From assembly GCA_954871525.1 (NCBI GenBank), contig OX940862.1, positions 14,962,501-15,026,500 of the forward strand: 64,000 nucleotides of DNA, read 5' to 3'. The translations under genes were made by a program, and so were the position numbers. The notes under the pieces are model-generated. The model did no database searches, was not told where the DNA came from, and saw only the letters and a program-made list of their open reading frames with translations. This DNA is from Parietaria judaica. Taxonomy: Eukaryota; Streptophyta; Magnoliopsida; Rosales; Urticaceae. Position 1 is the first letter of the stretch. Every line of letters begins with the position of its first letter. Below are positions 37,466-48,061 of the stretch, in pieces.

Positions 37466-37918
37466 GGGATAATAGCGGTATAAGTCCTCAACTTTTATTC
37501 AATTGGGGCGGTATAGCCTCAATCCTATTTAATAGCGGTATATGTATCAAAAAATGATTTTCGTTCATATTTGACTAACGGAAGTAGTCAACGTTTGCGT
37601 GGTCAGCTTCTCATCAACATGGACGCCACGTAATCCGACATGTCACCATACACGTCATCCTCGCGTCATCAAATTTGATGCAATCGCCATTAATTTTGCA
37701 TTAAATTTGATGACGCGACGCGAGGATGACATGTATGGTGACATGTCGGATTACGTGGTGTCCACGTTGACGAGAAGCTGACCACGCAAACGTTGACTAC
37801 TTCCGTTAGTCAAATATGGACGGAAATTATCTTTTGATACTTATATCGCTATTAAATGAGGTTGGGACTATGCTGCTCCAGTTGAGTAAAGATTGAGAAC
37901 TTATGCCGCTATTATCCC
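37466..37918. mobile_element. foldback Mutator-like MITE with a 9-bp TSD
   Basis: A 453-bp element whose two halves are near-perfect inverted copies of about 215 bp: GGGATAATAGCGGTATAAGT at the left and its equivalent ending ACTTATGCCGCTATTATCCC at the right. The inner arms share GACTAACGGAAGTAGTCAAC and TAATCCGACATGTCACCATA blocks. The 9-bp duplication AAAATAAAA flanks it exactly (37457-37465 and 37919-37927), the size made by Mutator-type transposases. No coding capacity. Confidence 0.92.
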
Positions 37919-38932
37919 AAAATAAAACCATTCACTCCAACTCCCTCACACGTGTAGTCTTCACTCCCACACGTGTAGCCTTCGACAATGCCAACACGAC
38001 AATACAACACACGTGTTCAGCATGCTCTGTCAGCAAAAGTGCTAAAACGACACGAAACTCAAACAGGTTAATGCCAAAATTGTTTGTTACTTCAAAACTT
38101 ATCGTTTTATTTTTCATTTATTTTTAGGTTTCTTTAATAAGATAATGAAATGGTCGAGGCACGCGAGTCAAGACTCGAGACTTTGGATTTTCCGTCCAAA
38201 TTTGATATTTAATTTTATTGTCTGCTCTGAGTTATACGGAAAAAAAAAAACTGAAGCAATTTGGCATTTAATTCTAAGGATTCAAATATTGGCACTTATT
38301 TAAAAAAAAAAATGTAATTTCGACGAGTCACTGATTTATCGATAAGGTTTAAACATTTATGACAAAAGTTTTTATATTATATATTTATGAGTTATAGTGT
38401 AATTTTATATAAATAATACCTGTAAATTATTATAAATATAGAGTTACAATTATAATTTAATTGGAATATTTTACTTATCGTGACGTGGAGAATGTGTTCT
38501 AAAAAAGCCTAGATGAAAAAAAGTCATGCATGAAGATCTAGGCTCGGTACTCAGGCTCCTCGCGGGGATTATCGCCTCAAATATTCATTTTTGTCTGTTT
38601 TTGAGCTATAGACCACATTTTTGTTGCACATATTAATTTGCGGTTTTTTAGTGGCATATCAGTGACGATCCTCAGTTTTGGAAAAAACGACAACAATATA
38701 TGTAGGTATTTAAACCGCATACCTTAAAATCAAGGGCATACAGGCTTTCGGCGTGCCCACGACATCCGTCGGTTTTTAAAACCGTTAGAATTTTTAAAAC
38801 CATAATTTTTAACGATATCCATAGGCTTAGTATTATTACTGTTAATAAAATAATTACAAACTAATTCTTTTTATTCGGGAACGGAACTTAGCAAGTTAGC
38901 ATAACTCATAGGAGACCGCTACTCTTGATTAC
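37919..38932. other. intergenic, with a relic of repeated DNA
   Basis: 38590-38800 contains AAACCGCATACCTTAA and a GCCCACGACATCC...CGGTTTTTAAAACCG block, resembling 56090-56210. This may be part of a degraded CACTA-type element. No gene is seen. Confidence 0.45.
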
Positions 38933-38946
38933 TTTTGCACTTTATT

Positions 38947-39160
38947 TTTTAATTTGGTGGCACTATCGGCCAAGATTACATGTACTCACATTAGAAGATA
39001 TTTGTCATTGAAAGAACAACCGGCACTATTGGCCGCAAGCGTTATCGGCCAGATTACAAATATTATGCTATTTCTGCGTCTCAAGGGATCAAACTCAATA
39101 CCTCATGAAAGAGTCGTATTATAGTGAGTCTACCACTAAGCAAAACAAACTTAGTTTTAA
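38947..39160 (-). mobile_element. tRNA-derived SINE (copy 3), with TSD
   Basis: Minus-strand copy of the SINE at 24424. It starts near 39160 (AAACTAAGTTTGTTTTG) and ends at 38947 in an A-run after the shared 3' block (TCTTGGCCGATAGTGCCACC). It has an internal imperfect duplication of the GGCCGATA/GGCCAATA region. The flanks TTTTGCACTTTATT (38933-38946) and TTTTACACTTTATT (39161-39174) match at 13 of 14 positions. Confidence 0.8.
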
Positions 39161-39174
39161 TTTTACACTTTATT

Positions 39175-39975
39175 AAATACATGTGACTACGAAGAAAAAA
39201 TAAATTGAACTAAGACTAATACATTAGAATTGGCTCTTTATAAACGGTTAATACATGTCTTTTGGATGATTTTTTTTTTTTTACCTCTTTATTCTAGATT
39301 CTTAGTTTTTTTTTTGTTTTTTTTTTTTATAGATTCTAGATTCCTAGTTTTTTTTTTAATAGATTCTAAATTCCTAATTTCGTCTACGCATTTATTGTTG
39401 CTAAAAATCAAAATCAACCACTAAGTCTAAATACTAGTTCCGTTTAAAAGACTCAATAATTTTTTAACAATGACATGAGTACACTTGGAATACAACTAGC
39501 AAATTCGATAAGTAGAATAGGATTTCAAACAATGTTATAACATAAACATAATATATGAAGATGGAATGTTTACCACCTCTGTGGAATGATTGACACGACA
39601 CGTCATATAACTAATTTAACAGAAACAATTACATTGTGAATTGAGTATTGACTATTGACTTATAAATTGAGAAAAATCAGGGATCCACATAAAAATACAA
39701 AAAAAAAATGTAACTTATCCTCTAAATGTTGTATTCATCCATGTTCCAAATGTGAATCTTAATATTACAAATGTGAATGAAAATGAAAGATAATTTTTCT
39801 CGAAATATGGACAAATAGGAGCTCACCCAAAAGCCATAGACGTCAGAACATATACGAGTCAAAGTCTCGAAGTAATAGATTAATTTGAGTTTATTATTTT
39901 ATAATATAGTTTTTGTTAATAATTTAGTGATTATTGAATAATATCCATGTAGATATTGGAATGTTTGAAGATTAA
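39175..39975. other. intergenic, with T-rich short tandem repeats
   Basis: 39260-39380 repeats ATAGATTCTAGATTCCTAGT plus T-runs about three times with variation. No gene is recognised. Confidence 0.5.
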
Positions 39976-41192
39976 GGTGCTGTTTGGTAGACAACTTAAA
40001 CTGTTTTTGTTTTCTTTATTCATAATTTTATAGTTGTAGTGTAAAAGACTTTTGCAGTTGTTTTGAAATAACTGTTTGGTACACATTTCTGTTTTTTATT
40101 TTTTTAAAATAAAACAACAGAATAATTGTTTGGAATTCGATTTGATTTTTTCTTGAAAAATTAAATATTTAATACATTAATAAAATATAAAAATATTATT
40201 ACATTAATAATATAATAACATAAATATCATGTTTAACATATCAAAGCTATATACTATATAGTCTAAATAATCAGGTTTAACATGCATCAAAAGTAAAATA
40301 TCTCATGCATTTTATTCTATTATTTTTCACGAACAGTATATTAAACATAGTATTCGCGTGAATTGTATATTCACGACAATAGGTCGTCCGCATTCATTTT
40401 TCTAGAGTCATCACACAAGTAATTTATGTCCCAACATCACATAGATCAAGTCAGATTCGGCATCGGCACCGGCACCGGTGTCGCAGTTAGCTTTGGTGAC
40501 TCAGTTGACATCGAGATTTTGAAGGTTCAATGGTGAAGTTTAAAGGTGAAAATTTGGTATCCGTTTTTCGGTTTTGTCTCTGTTCCGGTACCAATCCCAG
40601 ATCGATTTAAAAAAAAAATCCAAGAAATTTAATATAAACCCAAGAACTGGTACTTCTTGGTTCCCATTTTTAGAACTGAGAACCATAAACGATGCCCTAA
40701 ACAAATATTCCCCGATTTTTGGTACCGGTTTTGATTTTAAACTACATGTCATTTTTTTAGTTAGTGAATTTTAAACTTTTATTGTCGTTTTTATACTATT
40801 TGTTATTTTTAATTTTTAATTTTGAAAAATACATGTGGTTTTTAAGACAAACACTTTTAAAACCGAAATCGGTACAAAAATAAAATTCCCGATTTTTTCT
40901 TCGGAACATGAACGAAAAAAAAAAAAGAGTTATTTCCCGGTTCCCGGTTCTAATTTTACTCCTAATGAAGTCGATAGAAATAAGGAGTGATGAAAGAAAA
41001 AACTGAGTGAAAAAAACAGAAAACAACAAAAATCTGTATTTGAAAATCCTTAAGAAAAACAGAATAAAACTTGAAATGTTTTAGAGTTCAGTTTGATGAG
41101 TTACATACCAAACAGTCATTTATTTTTCTCAGTGTAACTGTACAAGTTAGAAAACTAAAAAATTGTTTTCAAGTTATGTTCCAAACACAGCC
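39976..41192. mobile_element. PIF/Harbinger-like non-autonomous element
   Basis: Inverted ends GGTGCTGTTTGGTAGACAAC (39976) and TTCCAAACACAGCC (ending 41192) are flanked by TAA on both sides (39973-39975, 41193-41195), the 3-bp TSD of Harbinger/Tourist elements. A further inverted subterminal similarity (CTGTTTGGTA inside the left end, TACCAAACAG inside the right) supports pairing of the ends. The interior is 1.2 kb without a transposase and includes a GGCACCGGCACCGGTGTCG patch near 40460. A hAT assignment cannot be excluded. Confidence 0.55.
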
Positions 41193-41195
41193 TAA

Positions 41196-43578
41196 GTCAC
41201 TTCACATGTCCCATCGCATCTTTGGGCTGTCCACATTTGAAAGTCAAACGCTTGTAATATTGACGTAAATAAGCAGACTTTCGACTTGGAGGACCAATTC
41301 TTCCCATTTTTCACAAATTCTATTCAAAAATGGTTTTCCACTATGAATAATTTAGCACTATATCTGAAGATTTCTGATTTTTTTTTCTTTTCTTTTCTAG
41401 TTTAGGTGGGATTGGTTTTAACTTATGACCATGATATAAGCTTTAATTGAAAAGTTTGGCAACTAGTTGCCGTGCCCGTGTATGTATGGGCGATTCTTGC
41501 GAGAACAATTCCGTCTAATCCGTGTTTGTCTAGGGCGGCAACAGGGGCTATACCGCACATATATTTTTTTATAAATAATAAACAACGGGTTGCTTATCTT
41601 ATCTGAGAAGAGTGGGCGGGTTTTGTCTCTCCTATTCATCTATATGAGCGGGCAAATTATGTCGAGGTCCATTTTGGCTGCTAGTTGCCTACATTTTTCA
41701 TCAAAAGAAAAAAGTGAGTTACATGATAATCAACTGTGCCAAGTACTTTCTTTTAATTTTAGAGTAATGTTATTGATCACGATTATCGCATTCGCATTTG
41801 GTTAAGATTTTACTATACAGTCATAACTACGTTTTGAAGAGTTCAAGTAGAGTTACTTTATTTATTTCTCAAAGCTTGAAGATTTCAAAGTAATATAGAA
41901 TTATACGTATATCATGGGCCACTAGGTACCGAAAATATCCATCACTCTTTTGAGTCTTCTATGTTGCGCATGGTTTTCACAAATACACTTATATGGGGCC
42001 GATACCACAAAAATGTCACATGATTTCAATCAGAAGATAAAGACAGAGGAAATTTCAAAATAAAAAAGAACGAAAAGGACATCAAGTATCATATTATATA
42101 TATAAAACGCAAAGTAGATTCCATTTCAGAATCTGTTTTCCAGTAATGTAATGAAAAGGAATCTCATTCCTCACCTGTCTCTGGGCATAGTTAGGCTCAC
42201 AATTAATTGGGTAATTATTATTGGTTCTTTTTCATGTGAAAGCTACTTTTCTCAGCTTCTTTTTTTGATCATGACTCATCCCTTTTTTTTTTAATAGAAA
42301 AAACTTATTCATAGCCTCTTTATTTGTTTATCAAAACACAATTTTGATCAACATTATACTTGGAATATCCGTTACTCCAATAAATTTTTGCTCAACTTTT
42401 TTTTTTGTCTTTGGCAATATATTTGTGAAATATTCATGGAAAAGGGAATCGGAATAATTGACGATTTTGTTGGCCTTTATTAAAGTAGTGCAAGGTTAAT
42501 AATTCTCCAAAGTACACACTCTTCTTCTTTATCACATGCAAAAAAAAATATTAAAATTGAGGAGCTTGATCTTGATGCTTATTAACGAAGTTGAGTGATA
42601 AACGCCAAAAGGGAAAATTAGAGGAACTATGATGCCTATATTAAGAATTCAGGGTTCTGATATACTACTTATCCTAAAATTTGAGGTTTTTTTTGGAAGA
42701 TTATTACTGCATGATAATTTTGATGGATTTTAAACTAGCAAAACCTGGTAGGTCGAGCTTGATGGGAAAAGTCTCATTCGTGAACATCTCTATAACTTAC
42801 TATAAAAGATTCTTTTTTTAAAAAAGCTCTTACAAAGTTGAAAAAACTAAACTAATAATCGTTACAAAAAAAAAAAAAAAAAGAGTCCGTAAAAATAAGG
42901 GAATTTGGTATTTACATATTTATGAAAAATTATGACCATTTTTTTTTGTATAGAAGTAAATTTATAAATTCGTGAATTTTTATAAAAACATTCGTTGATG
43001 TTATATTATTTTTAGAAATAGTTTAACATTAAAAAAAATAATTAAATATGAAAAACAACTTTACTCCTAAACTAACATTATTTTACTTCCAATTCTTATA
43101 GACTACTTTTTTTCAAAATGACCCAACTAAAATATTCATAATCAAACTCATCAGCGTACTCGTAAAATCGGACTATCGGCATCAACATTTTTTCACTTGT
43201 GTCATGGTAAGTTTGATTCACAATTGCCAGTTCATACCTCACTTGAACACTCGAAAAGAAGAGAGAACTGTGGATAAAATTTAGACTAAATAACACGAAA
43301 TCTCATTCCGCAAATGACGCAAAATTTCACAAAATTTGCAAGAATGAAAGCCGCGATTCATTTGATTTTGAACCTATGGCTACAAAGCTCATACTCTCAT
43401 TCTCCTTTTACCTATTTTCCTTCTAGTTAACAACCATTTATCGTATTCTTAATCTTCCCATCGCTCTTGCTAAAATTATCGCATTTCGTTGATCAAATTC
43501 TTGGAGCTGTACCACAAGAACGAAACGAGATTCAGATTGCAAATCGAATTTCTAAATCTTTTTTTTTTCAGACATTAA
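41196..43578. other. intergenic 3' of FCF1; one unexplained open frame
   Basis: Mostly AT-rich. On the minus strand at 43096-43296 an open frame encodes text such as VRYELAIVNQTYHD and FYEYADEFDYEYF. It looks protein-like but matches no family I recognise and has no visible gene structure around it. It lies 280 bp past the FCF1 stop. Confidence 0.45.
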
Positions 43579-45926
43579 TTAATAATTACCTCCACCAATT
43601 GTTGCCTCAGGCATTCGCTCAATTGAGTATTTGTGCTGTGTGAGATACATGATTGGCACGCCGGGAATCTGTGAAGCACACAAGAGAACGGTTCATATAA
43701 ATGTAATCTCGGCATTCCATGCAAAGCCAAAATATTATTTAATTTATTACTGATTATGTATCGTACCTTCCGGATTCTTCGCTTCAAATCTCGATCACAA
43801 GTCGCAACGATGTAGCACTTATGCTGTTATAAACACAGTAAATTTAGTTATAACGAGATGATTCGTTTATATCTTAATTCCCTAGTCTAGTCCGGTTAAG
43901 GTAAGATGTGAATGAGGTATAAACCTCTCACAACTATTTATGAATCTGCGTATGTTGTTTGAGCCGCATCAAGATTTTCTACAAGGAAGTTTCCAAGGGA
44001 ATGGTACGCTTAATTTATTTTGTTATGAGTTATTATGTTATTTTTAAGGTCATTTATGTTTTAAGCATTAATGGTTTTTTTTTTATGAGTTGCAATAAGG
44101 GAATGATTAGGAAACCTAATCGCTCCTGTATAGTCATGCATAGGGCTTTGTGACGTGGTTACATTTTGTTTTGTCATTTTAACTCTCGAATGAATAGTCA
44201 TTTGGTTTATTGTTGATTCAATAAAGTATTTGGTATTCATCTTTGGTGAATAAAGTTGACTTAAGCATTCTTAACACTGCGTTTCCTACCGGGTTCCTAT
44301 AGAAAAGCCTAAATCAAGGAGTTTCATAATCATACCTGGGTAACTCTATCAACAAGACAGTCATCAGCATAGGTTCCTTTGTGAATACACGGTAATCTCT
44401 CGAAACGAGGATCCTTGGCAATCCTTAACGTAGAAGATACCAATTTCACACATTAAGTCATAAACGAAAAATAACAACAGGCTAGATTCGTTTGATATGA
44501 AGCGGCTATCATAGAGCAAAACATATGCTAAAATACAAATGAACAATGAGTAATGTATTTATGTTCATTTAAAGGTAATGGTAAACTTAGAAGCTTTTCC
44601 CCTTGTAGTTTTCCTCTCAGCTATCCCTAAAATGTTAAAAGTAAAATTCCGTCTTCGTCTAACACAACAACCGGAAATGAATTCTATTGGCTAAGATTCT
44701 CAGAGACATGCACCCAAAACCAACATAGTAAGAACAGCGAAAGATTCATATAGAGAGCCATACCTTAGGGCAACACGATACTTTTGACCCAACTTCTCAA
44801 GCTCGGCCATTACACAGTCGGTGATGCAAGGCGTGCCTATAATTCATAAAGAAATAACTATTACATGCTAATTTTTTTTTTTAAAAGGTTATTTACTTTT
44901 CAGTTTCTGCGTCTCTCACAGAATATGAACTACTTTAACTGACTACGAAACAAATATAGGTGAATTATTTAAGAAAAAAATGTTTACGATTCTCACTCTC
45001 AGTAATATATATGAATACATATAAACCACTACGGCACTACCGACTGTAATCTTGCAATTGGCAAGATAAATTGAGTATATATATGCCTTACAATCTGATA
45101 TGAGTAAAAAAAAATGCATCATAACTCTTATTTTTCCCAAGCTTACGAAAATACCCTTATTCTAATCAGTCAATCTCAATGTTGTGGAGAGTTATGGGGC
45201 ATATCTTTCATTTAAACCCGATTACGAAGCATATCTACTCAGTTTTCCAATTGGCAATTAACATGTCCAAATCTAAGTATAGAACACAAAAACAAAACTA
45301 TGCACCATTAAACGAAAAACCGTAATTCAAAGCTTACATTTTGCATACAAGCAGTCCATCATACCCTTCTCCAGGTCCAACTACAGAAAACGAGAGATTT
45401 ATATAAGCACATTGACAGACTTGTAATCAAGGAGCTTCAAGTTGTTGAGCATATAGCAAAACCAATAACAAATTACTTTGTTCTGGATGGAGAAATTGAT
45501 GAAATTGGTGTCGACCAAAACCCGATAAGGCGGTCCTAACGCAGTGTTGTGCTTAAAGAAGAGCGCCGATGAAACATTTGGCCTGAATTTCGCACACCAA
45601 ACGTCAATTCAGAAGCAATTTTTAAGCTCCGAAATTCGGACATGGCAGAAGAAAAAAACTCAGCAAGTTCTACGAACACTTACACGTTTCTCGGAAGATT
45701 CTTTTTCGTAAGGTCCTTCTTATTAGGGTTTAGAACTTCCTCCTTATAGCTGAAATTCAAACCATTACACCATTATACACACACATATAGATACATATAA
45801 TTCGAAAAAGTAAACAACAAGATATGCGACAATGGAAGAATCAAGAGCTTACTTTTTAATCGCTTTGGAGGTGACGATCTTCTTCATAACGGCAAATTTC
45901 GGTCCTTTCTTTTTGGCCTTACCCAT
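43579..45926 (-). CDS. FCF1: FCF1, rRNA-processing PIN-domain protein
   Basis: Eight exons: 45926-45853, 45749-45684, 45582-45477, 45380-45338, 44836-44764, 44423-44336, 43823-43767, 43668-43579; 597 nt, 198 residues, the usual FCF1 length. The N-terminus [20 protein letters not shown] is diagnostic. PIN-domain acidic residues are visible: D71 (RVLVDTNF), E108 ([10 protein letters not shown]), D141/D142 ([10 protein letters not shown]) and D160/D162 ([10 protein letters not shown]). Four Cys/His residues (C97, C100, C104, H135) may bind zinc. FCF1/Utp24 is the U3-snoRNP-associated nuclease that cuts at A1 and A2 in pre-18S rRNA in the nucleolus. The ending reads ...[14 protein letters not shown]; relatives I remember end in GAPRY/F. 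Because GGAG/GTAATT at the same place is a good splice donor, a further small exon may replace the last three residues. Confidence 0.93.
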
Positions 45927-46019
45927 CTTTCTCTCTCGAACGGGATTCAGATTGCACAATACGCGGACTGGAATTTTCTCGGGAAAATTTATCGAATTTT
46001 CTGGGGAAAACGGGGTTTC

Positions 46020-46160
46020 TCAGGGTTTAGCTAGACTGTGAAACTGCTTCTGGTTGTTTCGCATAAGAGAGAGACGAAGCTGACGTCAGCGCTAGGGCTT
46101 ATTTGGGCTTTAATCAGTTAATGGGCCTACTTGGACTTTTAAACTCTCAAAATGGGCCGT
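46020..46160 (-). promoter_or_regulatory. FCF1 promoter: telo-box plus three site II motifs
   Basis: AGGGTTTAG at 46022-46030 is a telo-box (AAACCCT on the transcribed strand) about 95 bp above the ATG. TGGGCTT (46104), TGGGCCT (46122) and TGGGCCG (46153) follow, with a GCTGACGTCAGC palindrome at 46079-46090. Telo-box plus site II is the typical arrangement for plant ribosome-biogenesis genes, consistent with FCF1. Confidence 0.65.
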
Positions 46161-46393
46161 GCATGGGAGTATTTAATATTAGTTTACTTATTTAAATTTT
46201 AAATAAGGGATTTAAAAAAAAAACTATTATTAATTTTCGTAGATAATATCATGTCATGTAAAAAATAAACCAATTCTGCTGTTAAATATTTATTACGGAT
46301 AGAAGTGTATTTGATAAAATAATTATTTTTTAGAAATATTAATTTTAAATATCAATTCTTTATTAATAAATTTAATAAAAGTATTTTTTTGGG

Positions 46394-46892
46394 GGTTTAT
46401 GATATTTTATGGAGTTCCGTAGGGTTTTGGGGCTTTTAATAAAACTAACGTGTTCGATTTAATTATAAGTAACAAAACTAAGTAAAAAAATAGGGAGTTA
46501 TCTGCGGATTTTTATAGAACATAATAATTTTGTAAGTCGTGGTAATTATAATATAACCAACTTTCTCTATTGTTATACACTCTTATAATAAGGCCGTAAA
46601 TTGTGGAGCAAACTCTTATGAGATTTTTAGGGAGTTCCATAGGGTTTGGGGATTTTTAATACAATTACAATATTCAATTTAATTTAAAGTGAAAAAGGTA
46701 TAAGTCACGGGCTTTCTGTAGTTTTTGTTGTGTGTGTGTGTGTCTGAAGTTTCTATAAAGTTATTTGTGGATTTTCATAAACAACCAAATAATTTTGTAA
46801 ATCGTGGCCGTAATTTTTTGAACTACTTATTTAATTATAATAAGCTTTCTCTATCTGTTATAATCTTAAGGTCGTAAATTGTGGAGCAAACT
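46394..46892. repeat. diverged tandem duplication, two units of about 220-280 bp
   Basis: Both units contain GGAGTTCC(G/A)TAGGGTTT(T)GGGG, TTTTAATA.AA.TA, ATAATTTTGTAA.TCGTGG, CTTTCTCTAT.TGTTATA and end CGTAAATTGTGGAGCAAACT (unit 1 to 46614, unit 2 to 46892). Unit 2 has extra sequence, including a short GTGTGTGTG run at 46730-46742. Function is unknown; it is non-coding. Confidence 0.75.
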
Positions 46893-48061
46893 AATATATA
46901 GTTACCTATTTTATCTTCCCACCCTTATAAAGAAGACCATATATACGCACTTTAAGCGTATAATACATATTAAAGCCATATATAATAGAGATAGTTTCTT
47001 ATTCTTTCGGGATGGCTTTGAACTGCGAATGACGAAAGTTTTCTGCACCGCCTCCGTAGCCCCCTTTACTCGCTTAGGCGACGGTGTACAGAGGACGACA
47101 GATGCGGTCTAGAAAATCTTCGTCTCGAGCAAATCCGCACTGCAATATCGCTTCGGAGATTCGTTCTTGTTCTCCCAATTTCGGTAGTTTTATTTATATT
47201 AAACTAACGTTTTTTTTAATCTCTGGTTGTCTGTTTTACATACCAGAGTACGTGCATGCATGATAATTGTTTTATTTTTAATCTTGAAATCTTACATATT
47301 TGAATTAATTACTTCATTTGAAGAACTATAGAAAGTTATGACTTATCTAAGGGTAAAACCGAGACCCGGATTGAGCAATTTTTAAATCCGGTTGCGGTTA
47401 AACCGGCCTCCACCAGGCCCAATCCAACTTAGAAAATACCAACGTTTATGGGACTGAAACAAGGATTTAATTTTTATTTTTTTTTTTCTGATCCAGATTT
47501 ACATCAGCCTCCGAAATCAGCACTGCTTTATTTAAGGAAAAAGAAAAAGGTTTTTTGGGACCAAAAAAATGAGATTTTAGCAATTTTTCGCACGGACTAG
47601 TCAAACCTGCCGCTATTAAAAATAAACCAGTTTTAATGGTACTAAAAACCAAAATTTTAGCCATTTTTTGGCCTGGTCATAGTTAAAAACCTCCTAAAAC
47701 CAATCCTAGTTGTGGTTACACAAAGAAGCTTGTTTTTTAAACCGAAAACCAGGATTTCGTTATATTTTTTCAGGTCATTTTCCTGGAATTTTAGCACTTT
47801 TTTTTTGGCTTAAGGTAACCAAGCCAATGTAATACAAATTCCAAATGAATCAACATCACGATTTAATCACATGAAATTAAGCGAATGTTACAATATTATA
47901 CTTCTTAAGCAAGAATCAATTATTGATATTATTAGTGTTCCCTAAGTGAGTCCATACAAAAAGATATGCCCATTGGACTTGCCTAGCTTCCCTAACACTC
48001 TCCACAGCCCAACAGGCTTCAACAGCTATCTCAATCTCGCACCTCGCTTACTTTTCGCGGC
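46893..48061. other. intergenic 3' of CPN60A
   Basis: Includes a GC-richer patch at about 47010-47120 with no recognised protein, and 47350-47800 with ACCGG/AAACC motifs like degraded hAT ends. The CPN60A stop is at 48062, with AT-rich 3' flank. No gene is recognised. Confidence 0.5.
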
